Assembly: GCA_958510825.1 (NCBI GenBank)
Contig: OY294054.1
Span: forward strand, 11,114,019-11,178,018
Origin: Brachypterus glaber
Taxonomy: Eukaryota > Arthropoda > Insecta > Coleoptera > Kateretidae
Length of the DNA: 64,000 nt
Direction: 5' to 3'
Shown: piece by piece, positions 34,483 through 44,192 of the stretch
Layout: each line of letters opens with the position of its first letter
How positions within the stretch are numbered: the stretch's first letter is position 1
Notes under the pieces: model-generated
The model's database searches: none
What the model saw: the letters and a program-made list of their open reading frames with translations, nothing else
Told to the model about the DNA's origin: nothing
Translations under genes and position numbers: made by a program

Positions 34483-34625
34483 TATATAAGATAAAACAAT
34501 TTATTTAATTTAAGGCATTTAGGTCAACTTTTTTTACCAGTAAATAAATAAGTAGATACCCAATAATTACAAGGTATATGGGTAATACACTTATTTAGTA
34601 TAATACAATTTATGTTTTATCTATA

Positions 34626-35545
34626 GTGGAGAGGGGGGCGGATGTGGACCATTTTTTTCAAAACGCACCATTTTTCTTAAGTTCCATAAAAAAATAAGTG
34701 AGATAAATTTTATACGAAACAAAGGGTTAATAATAATATATAATAAAAACCAGACCTAAAAAAATATTGCAAAATATTTATTAAGAGCATTAAAAAAAAG
34801 GTACATTCATCCACAACTACAAGTGTGTGTGCATGTGGACACATCAAAGGGTATTGTTTATACAAATAATAGTCACAGTTGTAACGAACACAAAACGTTT
34901 ATAAACTATTATCTGAAGCTAAACTATAATTATAGAAACTTATTAATGTATGTAAGTTGTTATAATATAACTTATATAAAGTTATAGTTATACTTCTTTA
35001 AACAGATAGAAAATTCAATCATTGCAGAAGTTCTAGCTGTCCCTTTTAACTTCAATGGTTTGGATAACTTTAAAATTATATCTCTTCCTAATAATACTTT
35101 TGTCGCTTGTAGTGGGAAATGTCCACAAAAAAGGATGCTTTCCACATGTGCCCCATGTTACAAAAACTAAAAATATAAATTTTATAGCAAAATTAAGGAT
35201 AGCACATCACAACACGTTCGCTTACATTAAAATATATTATATAATTTGTTAAGATTTACGTTGTACTTAATTGAATAAGTCAAATTACCAAAACCCGAAA
35301 CAACCAATAAGTTATTGACAATACAAATTTTAACTACCCCGTCAATTAGGCCCTAGCAGCGAAAAACGACGTTAAACATTAAAACAACAAACAAATTTCA
35401 ACTAACCAGAATTAATACTGCATCAGGTATATACGCATTAAAAATTATATCTATGATATTTATTTCAAACGTATAAACCTTGGAATATCCGCGGAAATTA
35501 AACTCTCCATATGCACTCACTGTCCACATGACCCCCTACCTCCCC
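34626..35545. mobile_element. TA-flanked GTGGAGAGGGGGG element
   Basis: GTGGAGAGGGGGGCGGATG at 34626 pairs loosely with ACCCCCTACCTCCCC ending at 35545; TA on both sides (34624-34625, 35546-35547). 920 bp. The phrase ATGTGGACA, or its complement, recurs at about 34642, 34834, 35118, 35144 and 35520. AT-rich and non-coding otherwise. Same class as 6360-7287 and 25760-26714. Confidence 0.65.
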
Positions 35546-35841
35546 TAAATTTCATCGTTTTAGTACATTAGAACAGTCAATACAAAGAAAAAAACTCTTA
35601 AAAGTTTATTCGTAGCAAATATGTGAAGACACCACGGAAAAAATTAAAAAAAAAAACTCAAACGACCAGAATTAAAGAAAATTTTAATTCGTAACCATGT
35701 TTCTGTAATTCTGCAGGATAAAATGGTTAGATTTAAAAATGAGAGTAGTACTATGTGCTTGTACTTGGTAATCTTTTTATGTTAAATATATTATTAGGAA
35801 ATGTATTTAATACGAGAAAAAACATCAAATTCATAAATTTT
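35546..35841. other. AT-rich spacer
   Basis: About 300 bp; nothing recognised. Confidence 0.4.
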
Positions 35842-35900
35842 GGGAGGATTGGTGTAGTGGTCTACCGCGTCTGTACATGACAAGTCTACTACAACTAGCG

Positions 35901-37128
35901 TAGGGAATCCAGGTTTCGGGATCCCGATCCAGAAATCCCGAAATCCCGAAAATTTCAAAAAGTTCGGAATCCCGATGCCGATCCCGATCCCGATCCCGAA
36001 ATTTAAAAATGTCTCATTTCATCAAAAATTAATTATCTTATATTAAATAAATAAAATTATAAAATTTAAACCAAAAACTTTTATTAAAATAACCAGTATA
36101 ATAAGTAATATTTTACTAAATTAAGAAAAATAAAAAATAAAATAAACATCAAGAAAAAAAAACAAATATTTAGTAAAATATTTATTATTTTAAAAAAAAC
36201 AAACTTTTTAAAAGTTAAATAAATTAAATAAAAAGTTAAAAAAAACAAACTGTTTAAAAGTTAAAATAAATTAAATAAAAAGTAAAAATAACATACTTTT
36301 AAAAAGTTAAAATAAATAAATTAAATAAAAAGTTACATCTAAAAGTTGGTAGTACCAACAAAACAAAACAAACAACATTAAAATATAAATTCATATAAAA
36401 AAATATATAAAAGTAATTATAAACAAACTTAAAAATTTTAAATTAAAATTATGTTTTTTCTATGGTTTATTTAAATCAACTCCAATATGAGTAAGGATCT
36501 AGAATTTCTTAATTTGATTAATGCTAGTCGTAGCAAAAAGATCCGATGGTACAAAGAACTAAACTACGCCAGGAAAAAAGTTTCTTTGGATATTTGTTTC
36601 CTAAAGTCATGCAAAAAGCTTAAAGTTTTTCCTAAGTTCATTCAAGTCAGAACGAAGAACAAATCTAAAAATATATTTTGGAGAGATAACATTTTTTCTA
36701 CGGTTTATTTAAATCAACTCCATTATGAGTAAGGATCTAGAATTTCTTAATGTTTTTTATTAGCTTATCTTTTAAAAAAATGGTCATGAGCGACCTCTAG
36801 ATTTTTTCAAAACTTCTGAAAAAATTCAGGGGTAATACTCTGAACTCAGCCCGTTTTCCAAGAAATTGTTTCGTTAGGTCTATGTCATAGACTATGACCT
36901 TCTTTAGGGGTGCATTTTCACCATCGTAAACAAATAATATTATACGCAAATCAAATCAAACAATTACATATCGAGTAACCAGATTCGAGTTGAATAAATA
37001 AATTCTAATTTTCGGGATTTTCGGGATTTTTTTTCGGGATTTTCGGGATTTTTCGGGATTTCGGAATTCAAAAATCTTCGGGATATCCCGAACTTTCGGG
37101 ATCCTGAATTTCGGGACTGGAAACCCTA
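35901..37128. mobile_element. hAT-like non-autonomous element
   Basis: Ends TAGGGAATCCAG (35901) and CTGGAAACCCTA (37128) pair imperfectly. The 8-bp sequence AACTAGCG is duplicated on both sides (35893-35900, 37129-37136), the size expected for hAT transposons. Subterminal regions are packed with TTTCGGGA/TCCCGAAA words, typical of transposase binding sites. 1228 bp, AT-rich centre. The 60-bp stretch at 36451-36512 is repeated at 36692-36752. No transposase catalytic domain. Confidence 0.85.
36487..36732 (+). CDS. Unrecognised ORF inside the hAT-like element
   Basis: An 81-codon frame starting MSKDLEFLNLINASRSKKIR, lysine rich, with VSLDICFLKSCKKLKVFPKF in the middle. The last shape, a charged helix followed by 'LxFLKxCKKLxVxPKF', resembles N-terminal stretches seen next to some reverse transcriptases, but this is only an impression. 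The start overlaps the first of two direct repeats; the second repeat begins at the stop. It may be captured sequence rather than an element gene. Confidence 0.2.
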   Translation: MSKDLEFLNLINASRSKKIRWYKELNYARKKVSLDICFLKSCKKLKVFPKFIQVRTKNKSKNIFWRDNIFSTVYLNQLHYE

Positions 37129-37342
37129 AACTAGCGTGAGTTCGATTCTTACTGGCGCCGATTTGCCTTTTTCAGTTAATTAATAATTGAAATTTGGCGA
37201 AGGCATAAATGAAGCGGACACTCCCTATAAAAACTGGTTCGAAAGTCAGTATAAGCCGGTGGTTCCCTCTACTACTATCACACACAAGTCCTGGACTTAG
37301 GGGATGCTTAATTAAGTAGAATAGTACGAGGTTAAAAAAAAA

Positions 37343-38272
37343 GTGTCAAAAGAATAACAACCACAACAATGTAGCGACTATAAAAAATATGGGCAATATT
37401 TGGTTTTATCAATATTTTTATTCTTTTGGTCATAGACTTTTATGCAGGGTAATGAAATAATGATTTTAGGTAAGATTGAGTCAGTAAAAAAAAATGGAAA
37501 AAGCAAAAGAGGCATATGCTAGAAATTTAGGTCCTGGTCAAAGTATTTAAGGACTTAATTAGATTAATATTTCTGTGTTGTCTTTAAGTATTAATATATT
37601 ACTATAGTAATAGTTTTATGTCAATGTATGATTATATAGGCAATTTATTAAACACAAAAAAAAAACAACAAAAGTATAAAGAAAGTGTCAAAAGAACAAA
37701 GCAATGGAATAACTATGAAGTGGTGAAAAGAAAACGATTTCAGGGTCAAGTAAAAGAACGTTTTTGAACTTAAGTTGGTTAGTAATATCAAGGTCGTTCT
37801 TATATACGTTTAAAATATTTCTTCATCTCTCCTCATCTATTAATTAATTTTTTAATTTATTAATTTATTATCGGCCGATCAAAACATAATTATTCTTAGA
37901 GTGGTTCTAATTAATTTTTTTAGGTACCACATGGCGCCAATCGTAAACGATTCCACGCTAGTTTTGGACATTCTTTCCCTCCTCATATTACACAAGCACA
38001 CAAAAGAAAACAATGGACCTAAGTAGTAGGTTAAAGTGAAACAAGCTTTCTTTCGAAAACTTAAAAAAAGTAGGGGCGAAAAGTTGCATTTCGAGATAAA
38101 AATAGTAAAAAGATAAAATTTTGCAAAATTTGGGTTTCATCTTGGGGTGACAGTTTTCCTTATACCATCAAATTACAATTTCCCACATTTGTTTTAATTT
38201 AGAATTCTAAAACTTTTTGATGTACCTATTCGAAAAAAAAATTCCCTGCGGCTTTTTTACAAATTTATATAT
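37343..38272. other. AT-rich spacer
   Basis: About 930 bp; nothing recognised apart from low-complexity A-runs. Confidence 0.45.
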
Positions 38273-38275
38273 TTA

Positions 38276-38401
38276 GGCCCGGTAGTACAAACACGGTTTA
38301 ATTTTGAGCGAGGTTCCTTTACCATAGAAACAATGATTGCAAAAAATTTCCATGACAGTTGGACAAGGTTTAGATTGGAGCCAGGTTTGTACAATCGGGC
38401 C
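38276..38401. mobile_element. PIF/Harbinger-like MITE, GGCCCGGT ends
   Basis: GGCCCGGTAGTACAAAC at 38276 pairs with GTTTGTACAATCGGGCC ending at 38401. TTA on both sides (38273-38275, 38402-38404). 126 bp, non-coding. The interior keeps 'cacggtttaa' and 'aaggtttaga', similar in style to the GGGCCACTTGCACC family. Confidence 0.8.
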
Positions 38402-38404
38402 TTA

Positions 38405-39435
38405 ATGTTTTAAAATTAGAACTTGGTTTTAACTGGCATGGTTGACAGTCATCTTTAAAACGCCTTTGGATCCGGGAATAATCATGATTGAGCTACCACT
38501 ATATAAGTATAGGGTATACCCTGTACAAAAAATAAATAATACAAGAAAACTTTGCTTTTAACACGAATTAAAATTTTCGGTGAATGAGTATATTTTTTTG
38601 AAATTTCTCCCCCAGACTGATTTCGTAGATCTTCCCCTTTCATATACAAAAACCCACATATATTTTATATATTTTTGTATTTCAAAATAATTTCCCCCCC
38701 ACCTGGGATTTTAAAAAGTCGGCGCCTATGATAGGGACTAAATATTTAGTAGCGTACTAAATTGACTTTATATATTACTGGACTAAAATAAAAGAAACTA
38801 AACTCGTTTTATGTAGTAAAGGTACATTTGATGTCAATTTGGTATTCGAATTAAATTTTTAGTCCCTATGGTGTAAACTAAGCCAATGTCGCTGGTTTAA
38901 CATTTTTTTGTTAGTTCATGACATAGAATTTACAAAACCATGTATATTCCATGTCAGGAACTAAACCATGTATATTCCATGTTAAATTATATTGAATTTG
39001 TTGTAAACATAAATGAAAACTTCATTATCAAGTTTTAATATATATATGGAATATTCCTGTGAGTTCACATTGAATTTACTGTAATTTTTAAGTACATTCG
39101 ATGTTCAAACCAATTACAGTTTTACTATACCCTTTTTACAGTGTACTTAATTTGTTTCCAAAGGACTTTCACATTCAAAATTATTTATAAACAATAAATA
39201 TGTATATTAGATGTATATATATACATATTAAATCACATTCAATAAAATACATAATAGATCATTACAGAAGTTATTATAATCAAATCATTATTCTTTACCT
39301 GGGTCTAGCTCTCCTAATGCTTATTGATTTTATTATTATTATTATTATGATTATTATTAAGGTATATAAATTGATCAACATTGCCGATGTAAAAATTACA
39401 GTGGACCACTTTGAATACATTTTGTCAGGTCCTAA
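38405..39435. other. AT-rich spacer with CATGTATATTCCATGT repeats
   Basis: 'aaccatgtatattccatgt' occurs twice at about 38936-38982. 'tttttacagtg' at about 39131-39141 is the end word also found in the CACTG-ended elements, so an element may end here. A short (ATT)n tract lies at 39330-39360. Confidence 0.45.
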
Positions 39436-39438
39436 TAA

Positions 39439-39590
39439 GGACTTTTCAAGTATTACGTAACGCTCCTAGGGGGGGAGTCATTTTGGACTGTTACGCCCAT
39501 GTTAATGGTATAGGAAAATAGCGTTACAGGGGGGGCGGGTAGGGGTCTAAAATGATCAAAATTTGCGTTACGTAATACTTGAACGTTCCC
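39439..39590. mobile_element. MITE with AAGTATTACGTAACGC arms, TAA target
   Basis: 'ggacttttcaagtattacgt' at 39439 pairs with 'acgtaatacttgaacgttccc' (partly) ending at 39590. TAA on both sides (39436-39438, 39591-39593). 152 bp with internal 'gggggggag' and 'agcgttac'. PIF/Harbinger-like by target duplication. Its right end is also found within 33555-34263. Confidence 0.75.
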
Positions 39591-39652
39591 TAAGGTGCTA
39601 GTTGTTGGGTTGTTTGAAGTTGCTCATAAATGAGTTGATGACCTTTCTTTTA

Positions 39653-39781
39653 GGGCCACCAACGATGGTTTAACTTTAAACTTAGATTAAATCGACGGTT
39701 GATCAATCAGAAAACAGCATTTTTAATTTTAAAACTCAGATTAGTCAAGATAATCCCAGTAAAAATTGGTGCAAGTGGCCC
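39653..39781. mobile_element. PIF/Harbinger-like MITE, GGGCCACTTGCACC family, deleted left arm
   Basis: The right end ATTGGTGCAAGTGGCCC (39781) and TTA on both sides (39650-39652, 39782-39784) match the family at 43014-43148. The left end reads GGGCCACCAACG, lacking about nine bases ('acttgcacc' region). 129 bp, non-coding. Confidence 0.8.
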
Positions 39782-39784
39782 TTA

Positions 39785-40084
39785 GTCATTAAGTTTTTGT
39801 CGCGCACACATTTTTGTCATAAAGGGGGGACATGATATATATTGCCTGGGGTGGTAACCTGAGTCCATCCCTGCTGAGTAGTGCTAAGCAATATTTAAAC
39901 CGAATGTATTTTTAGACATGTATTATTTTTTACAGTGTATATTTACATTCCGAATTTGATAAACATTGACATTCACGAGAAATTGTCAGCATAACTACAT
40001 TACATTTATTTGTGTTTAAATAGTTCATGATTGATCTAGATCTTATGTTTATATGAAAGGTGTGTTGCTTGTCTACAAGCTAGA
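39785..40084. other. AT-rich spacer
   Basis: 300 bp; contains another 'tttttacagtgta' end word at about 39935-39948. Otherwise nothing recognised. Confidence 0.4.
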
Positions 40085-40150
40085 TTTCATTTCGTTATTA
40101 CACTATTCACAGCGCAAGCGCTAGAATAGTATTATACGAAAGTTTCGAAT
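40085..40150. repeat. CTATTC-GCGCAAGCGC-GAATAG palindrome
   Basis: 'cactattcacagcgcaagcg' and 'ctagaatagtatta' form a GC-centred hairpin in AT-rich DNA. A related inverted version lies at 41643-41695 ('gtataatactattctgg', 'gcgctgcgaatagtataata'). Confidence 0.6.
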
Positions 40151-40159
40151 AACTCAAAA

Positions 40160-40530
40160 TAGCAAAAAAACGTCCTTGACAAAAAATTCTTGGATACAAA
40201 TGTGCTACATGAAAAAATAAGAAACTTTAAAAATGTCCATCTGTCCTTTTGTCCGTCCGTCCGTCTGATGTCGCGTTCACGTTAAACTCAAGAACGAATA
40301 ATCCTCTCGACTCGAAATATTCGGGAAACATCAAGTTCTATGAGGGGAAGTTCCCTATTGTTTTTAAAAGAAATCCCTCAAAGAACAAAAAAGTTATGTG
40401 GGGTTAAATTTTTAAAAAATTAAAAAATTGTTTGAAAAAAAAAACTTTTGTTGAAAAATTATCTTATTTTTTTATTTTTTCGCTTTCGATTTTTTTTTAT
40501 TTTTTTTTCTGAAAAAAAAAAAATGTCCAC
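40160..40530. repeat. Dispersed 'GTCCGTCCGTCCGTC' repeat, inverted copy
   Basis: The reverse complement matches the order of words at 24241-24620: 'gacaaaaaattcttggata', 'tccgtccgtccgtctgatgt', 'aagaacgaataatcctc', 'ggggttaaa' and A/T-runs. Spacer follows to 41225 with low-complexity T-runs and no recognised gene; the 62-codon frame at 40634-40822 is without a domain. Confidence 0.6.
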
Positions 40531-41225
40531 GCTGTCCACTGGCCCAACCCAAAATCAAAGCCAAAACTTAAAAACCAAAAGCAAGAATTTTGCACCAGGG
40601 TATTCTTGACCAAATTCTGAATTATTTTTAACAATGTCTATTTGTAAGTTTGTTCTTCTTTCCATCTATCTGTCTTTCTGTCTGTCCTATGATACCAGTT
40701 TCTTGTACGCACGACAACTTAAAACCAAATGTCAGATCAAATTTAAATTTCCAGCAAAAAGTTATTTCGAAAGGACAGGATTTTTAGAAGATAATTCATT
40801 AAAAATTTGTCAAATTTGTTGAAAAAATACTAAAAAACAAAAGGACATAAAAATCAAAAAGTTATGGAGGGCGCCAATTTTTTTTTTTCGAAATAAGTTA
40901 AATTATTGAAGAAAATGTTTGACAAAAAATGTAATATAATACACGAAGAGTATTCACATTAAAAAACGTTGCATTACATATCTTCACAGCTTGTTTTACT
41001 TTCTTTTCCGATTTTTTTTTCGACCTTGAATATTAAGATCTAATATTTCTTTTAATCCCACCTCAATAGATCAGTAATTTAATTAGATTTTTATTTAATT
41101 GCCGTATATAATTTTTAATAGCAGATTTTTTTTTACTCCTAAAGGCATACTCGGGCATCAGTTGCCAAATTAAATAGTGCTAAGTCTTGACCTGTAGCTA
41201 TAAGCCTTGCCGTATTTATTTACGC
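40531..41225. other. AT-rich spacer
   Basis: About 700 bp. Includes 'gtaagtttgttcttctttcc' and 'tgtctttctgtctgtcc' low-complexity tracts and A-runs. Nothing else recognised. Confidence 0.4.
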
Positions 41226-42089
41226 AGTTACTGCTACCCCGTGCGTACCGAACCATATTTAACTGACTCGCGCTCCGTGCGCACGGAACAGTAGGTATGT
41301 GGCTCGCGATCCGTGCGCACAGAACAATAGATATGGGACTCCTGCACCTTACTCATGGAGTTGCAACGTAAATGCGATAGGAGCGCCTAAATCGTGAGAT
41401 CTGCACAAAGTTTATGTTGAATTGCGCATGCGTCGTAGCGGGCTGACCGTTTTTCAATATATTATTTTCAAAAAAGTCATTTTTTTACAATAAAAAACAC
41501 CAAACAGGTGCAAAACCAACGTTAACGTAAACCAAACACCTAAATTAAAAAAAACACCAAATAACAAAAAACCAAAACAAACTTTTGCAGATCTCACGAT
41601 TTACGGGCTTCTAATGCGATGCGCTAAAGAGTTTTTAATAAATGCGTAACGTATAATACTATTCTGGCAAAGGCGCTGCGAATAGTATAATAAGGTAGGA
41701 GTAGGTACTTACGAAGATTTTCTAATCGCTTTTCCACGACTTTTAAAATGGTTTCTGCTTTTTGAATATGCATACTCAATAAAATAATACTTAAGATCTT
41801 GATTGCCTTTTATACTCTAGGATACTTTGTTACCGCTTTAAATAATGAACAAGAATCCCTTTTTGTAGAATAATAAATTTGGTTGTTTCATATTCTTTTA
41901 TTTTCTCTTCCAATTCTTCAAACGTTCCAAATAACTTACCTTCATTTTATTTACTTAAAACCTGAACTAACCTAACCTATATGAAAGTAACAAGCCGCGC
42001 AAGGATCGCGAGCCACATACCTATCGTTCCGTGCGCACGGAGCGCGAGTCAGTTAACTATGATTCCGTGCGCAAGGGTTAGCAGTCACT
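41226..42089. mobile_element. 864-bp element with GTGCGCAC-rich terminal repeats
   Basis: Arms of about 95 bp: 41226-41320 pairs with 41996-42089, including 'aactgactcgcgctccgtg' and 'aggtatgtggctcgcgatcc'. The palindromic word CCGTGCGCACGGA or a close form occurs several times. A second inverted pair is nested inside (41369-41410 with 41584-41622, 'cgtgagatctgc'). Non-coding. GC-rich ends contrast with the AT-rich body. Confidence 0.8.
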
Positions 42090-42237
42090 ATCAATTATAA
42101 TTATTTATCTATGTATTTATTTATTTATGGGACAATCTATAGTCATTTATGGGATCTTTGATGTGTTTTAACTGGTGTTCGCGGATTTGGTATTCATGCC
42201 AAGCGCAATCAGATTATTTATATCTTTAAATTAAATT
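42090..42237. repeat. TTTA-rich tracts
   Basis: Short (TTTA)n runs at about 42108-42127 and a short AT-rich spacer before the LINE tail. Confidence 0.5.
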
Positions 42238-43258
42238 TTAAATTTATTTATTTATTTATTTGTTAACGGGAAAACCCCAATACATAAGAAGTACAAAATA
42301 TGGTATAATTATAAATGCATAAGTATATAAATTTTAATATATTGGTATCAATATTAGTCTTAATAATATCAAAAGTTAATTAAAAAAGTTTTAATATTAA
42401 TAATATTAAAAGTTAAGGTTATTTAAAGAAGTTTTAAAAGAATTTAAAGACAAATTAAAAAAATTTAAATCATTGTTATTGTTATTAGCCAACAGCATAG
42501 CTCTATCCAAAGGTGTATGAGATCCGTAGTTAGTTCCATGAAAGGGTATATTAAATGTTGGAGAACTTTGTCTAAGATTTCTTGTAGGGATATAAAACCG
42601 AATTTTATACAACATTTCTGGACAATTAAGTAAATTATTAATAAGTTTAAACAACATACATAAATCTGATTTAAGTCTTCTATGACAAAGTAATTCAACC
42701 TTCAATGCTTCATACACATGAGAGTAATTATGATCATAAATTGGAATATTTAGTTTGTTAGCACAAAATCTTAATAGTTTACGTTGAAAAGACTCAATCT
42801 CATCTATACCAATATTGTACTGAGACCAAATTACAGAGGCAAAATCAAGATGAGATCTAACAAGGGAATTGTAGACTGTTATAATAGACTTAACAGAAAA
42901 ATCTTTACAATTTATTTTTACAAAGCCTAACATTTTGTTGGCCTTTTGAACAATAGATGTAATATGACAGTTAAAATCCAGTTTACGATCTAATAAAATA
43001 CCAAGTTCTCTAAGGGCCACTTGCACCAACGATGGTTTAACTTTAATCTTGGATTAAATGGACGGTCAACCAATCGGAACGCAGCATTTTTAACTTAAAC
43101 TCGGTTTAGTCGAGATAATCCCAGATCAAAAGTTGGTGCAAGTGGCCCTAACAGTATCAACCGAATCTAAAATAGTGTTACCAATAGAATAAGAGCTGTC
43201 AACCTTTGTTCTACCCATAAAAAATGACATTTTATGACACTTTTTTACATTTAAAAAT
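42238..43258 (-). pseudogene. LINE reverse transcriptase C-terminal part, split by a MITE
   Basis: The minus frame encodes the region after the reverse transcriptase active site. From 43258 downwards it reads LNVKKCHKMSFFMGRTK, a conserved LINE segment, then a frame interrupted by the MITE at 43014-43148, then RELGILLDRKLDFNCHI, the usual 'LGIxLDxxLxFxxHI' motif. The C-terminal domain (207 codons with the part at 42406-43029) ends at 42406. A 3' UTR follows and the copy ends in an AAAT-repeat tail at 42242-42262. It is 5' truncated at about 43258. The MITE plus one TAA removed restores a continuous frame, so the LINE was otherwise undamaged here. Jockey/CR1-like group. Confidence 0.85.
43014..43148. 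mobile_element. PIF/Harbinger-like MITE, GGGCCACTTGCACCAAC ends
   Basis: GGGCCACTTGCACCAAC at 43014 pairs with GTTGGTGCAAGTGGCCC ending at 43148. TAA on both sides (43011-43013, 43149-43151). 135 bp, non-coding, inserted into a LINE reading frame. The second family member is 39653-39781. Confidence 0.9.
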
Positions 43259-43686
43259 AAATTATTTTTTGTATTTGTATTTAATTAAATTGAACGCATA
43301 CTAGACTAATACATTAATGTATAACATATTATTAATTAATAATATGTAATTATTCATAAATATTAAACCAAATCAAACATGCAATTACAACAAGTAAAAA
43401 AATATTTAAAATTACATAGATTTACACATATTATAAATTGCGGACTATGTAATTTTACAGAAAACTACCTGTCGGTCCGTGGTATCTCACATATTGCTTA
43501 CAAATGTAGTTTTTTTACAGTACAGTTTGATAGTTAATTAAAAACATAAAAGACTTTAGAAGAAGTACTTTGAAGTACTTAAAGTACATTTAATAGGTGT
43601 ACAAAATTCCAAAAGTGGCCCACTTCTCGGATGAGTGAGTTTTTGGTAAACCAAAAAGTTAATATTGAGCTAGTTACTGATAACTT
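43259..43686. other. AT-rich spacer
   Basis: About 430 bp between the 5' end of the minus LINE and the octanucleotide satellite. Nothing recognised. Confidence 0.4.
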
Positions 43687-44191
43687 TACATATGTAAATA
43701 TGAAAATATGTAAATGTGTAAATATGTAAATATGTGAATATGTAAATATGTAAATATGTAAATATGTAAATATGTAAATATGTAAATATGTTAATATGTA
43801 AATATGTAAATATGTAAATATGTAAATATGTAAATATGTAAATATGTAAATATGTAAATATGTAAATATGTAAATATGTAAATATGCAAATATGTAAATA
43901 TGTAAATATGTAAATATGTAAATATGTAAATATGTAAATATGTAAATATGTAAATATGTAAATATGTAAATATGTAAATATGTAAATATGTAAATATGTA
44001 AATATGTAAATATGTAAATATGTAAATATGTAAATATGTAAATATGTAAATATGTAAATATGTAAATATGTAAATATGTAAATATGTAAATATGTAAATA
44101 TGTAAATATGTAAATATGTAAATATGTAAATATGTAAATATGTAAATATGTAAATATGTAAATATGTAAATATGTAAATATGTAAATATAT
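43687..44191. repeat. (TATGTAAA)n satellite, about 62 units
   Basis: An almost pure 8-bp repeat for about 500 bp with only a few variants (ATGTGTAAA near the start, TGTGAATA, TGTTAATA, TGCAAATA). The minus-strand 179-codon frame of repeating FTYLHIYI is a by-product: the unit has no stop codon on that strand and 24 bases give 8 codons. The array abuts codons of the LINE at 44193 with no spacer. Confidence 0.97.
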
Positions 44192-44192
44192 T

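Larger units (their letters stand above)
35842..37342 (+). mobile_element. tRNA-derived SINE split by a hAT-like insertion
   Basis: Parts 35842-35900 and 37137-37342 together match the uninterrupted 266-bp SINE at 62145-62410. The head has an A box TGGTGTAGTGG (35850-35860) and a B box GTTCGATTC (37140-37148), both fitting the RNA polymerase III consensus. The body holds 'ggttcgaaagtcagtataag' and 'cacacaagtcctggacttag'. It ends in 'gaggttaaaaaaaaa'. The head cannot work as a tRNA gene; it is a pol III promoter for retroposition using LINE machinery. Confidence 0.85.

Noticed and set aside
36487..36732. hAT transposase
   Set aside because: The frame in the hAT-like element shows none of the catalytic or dimerisation motifs; kept only as an unrecognised ORF.
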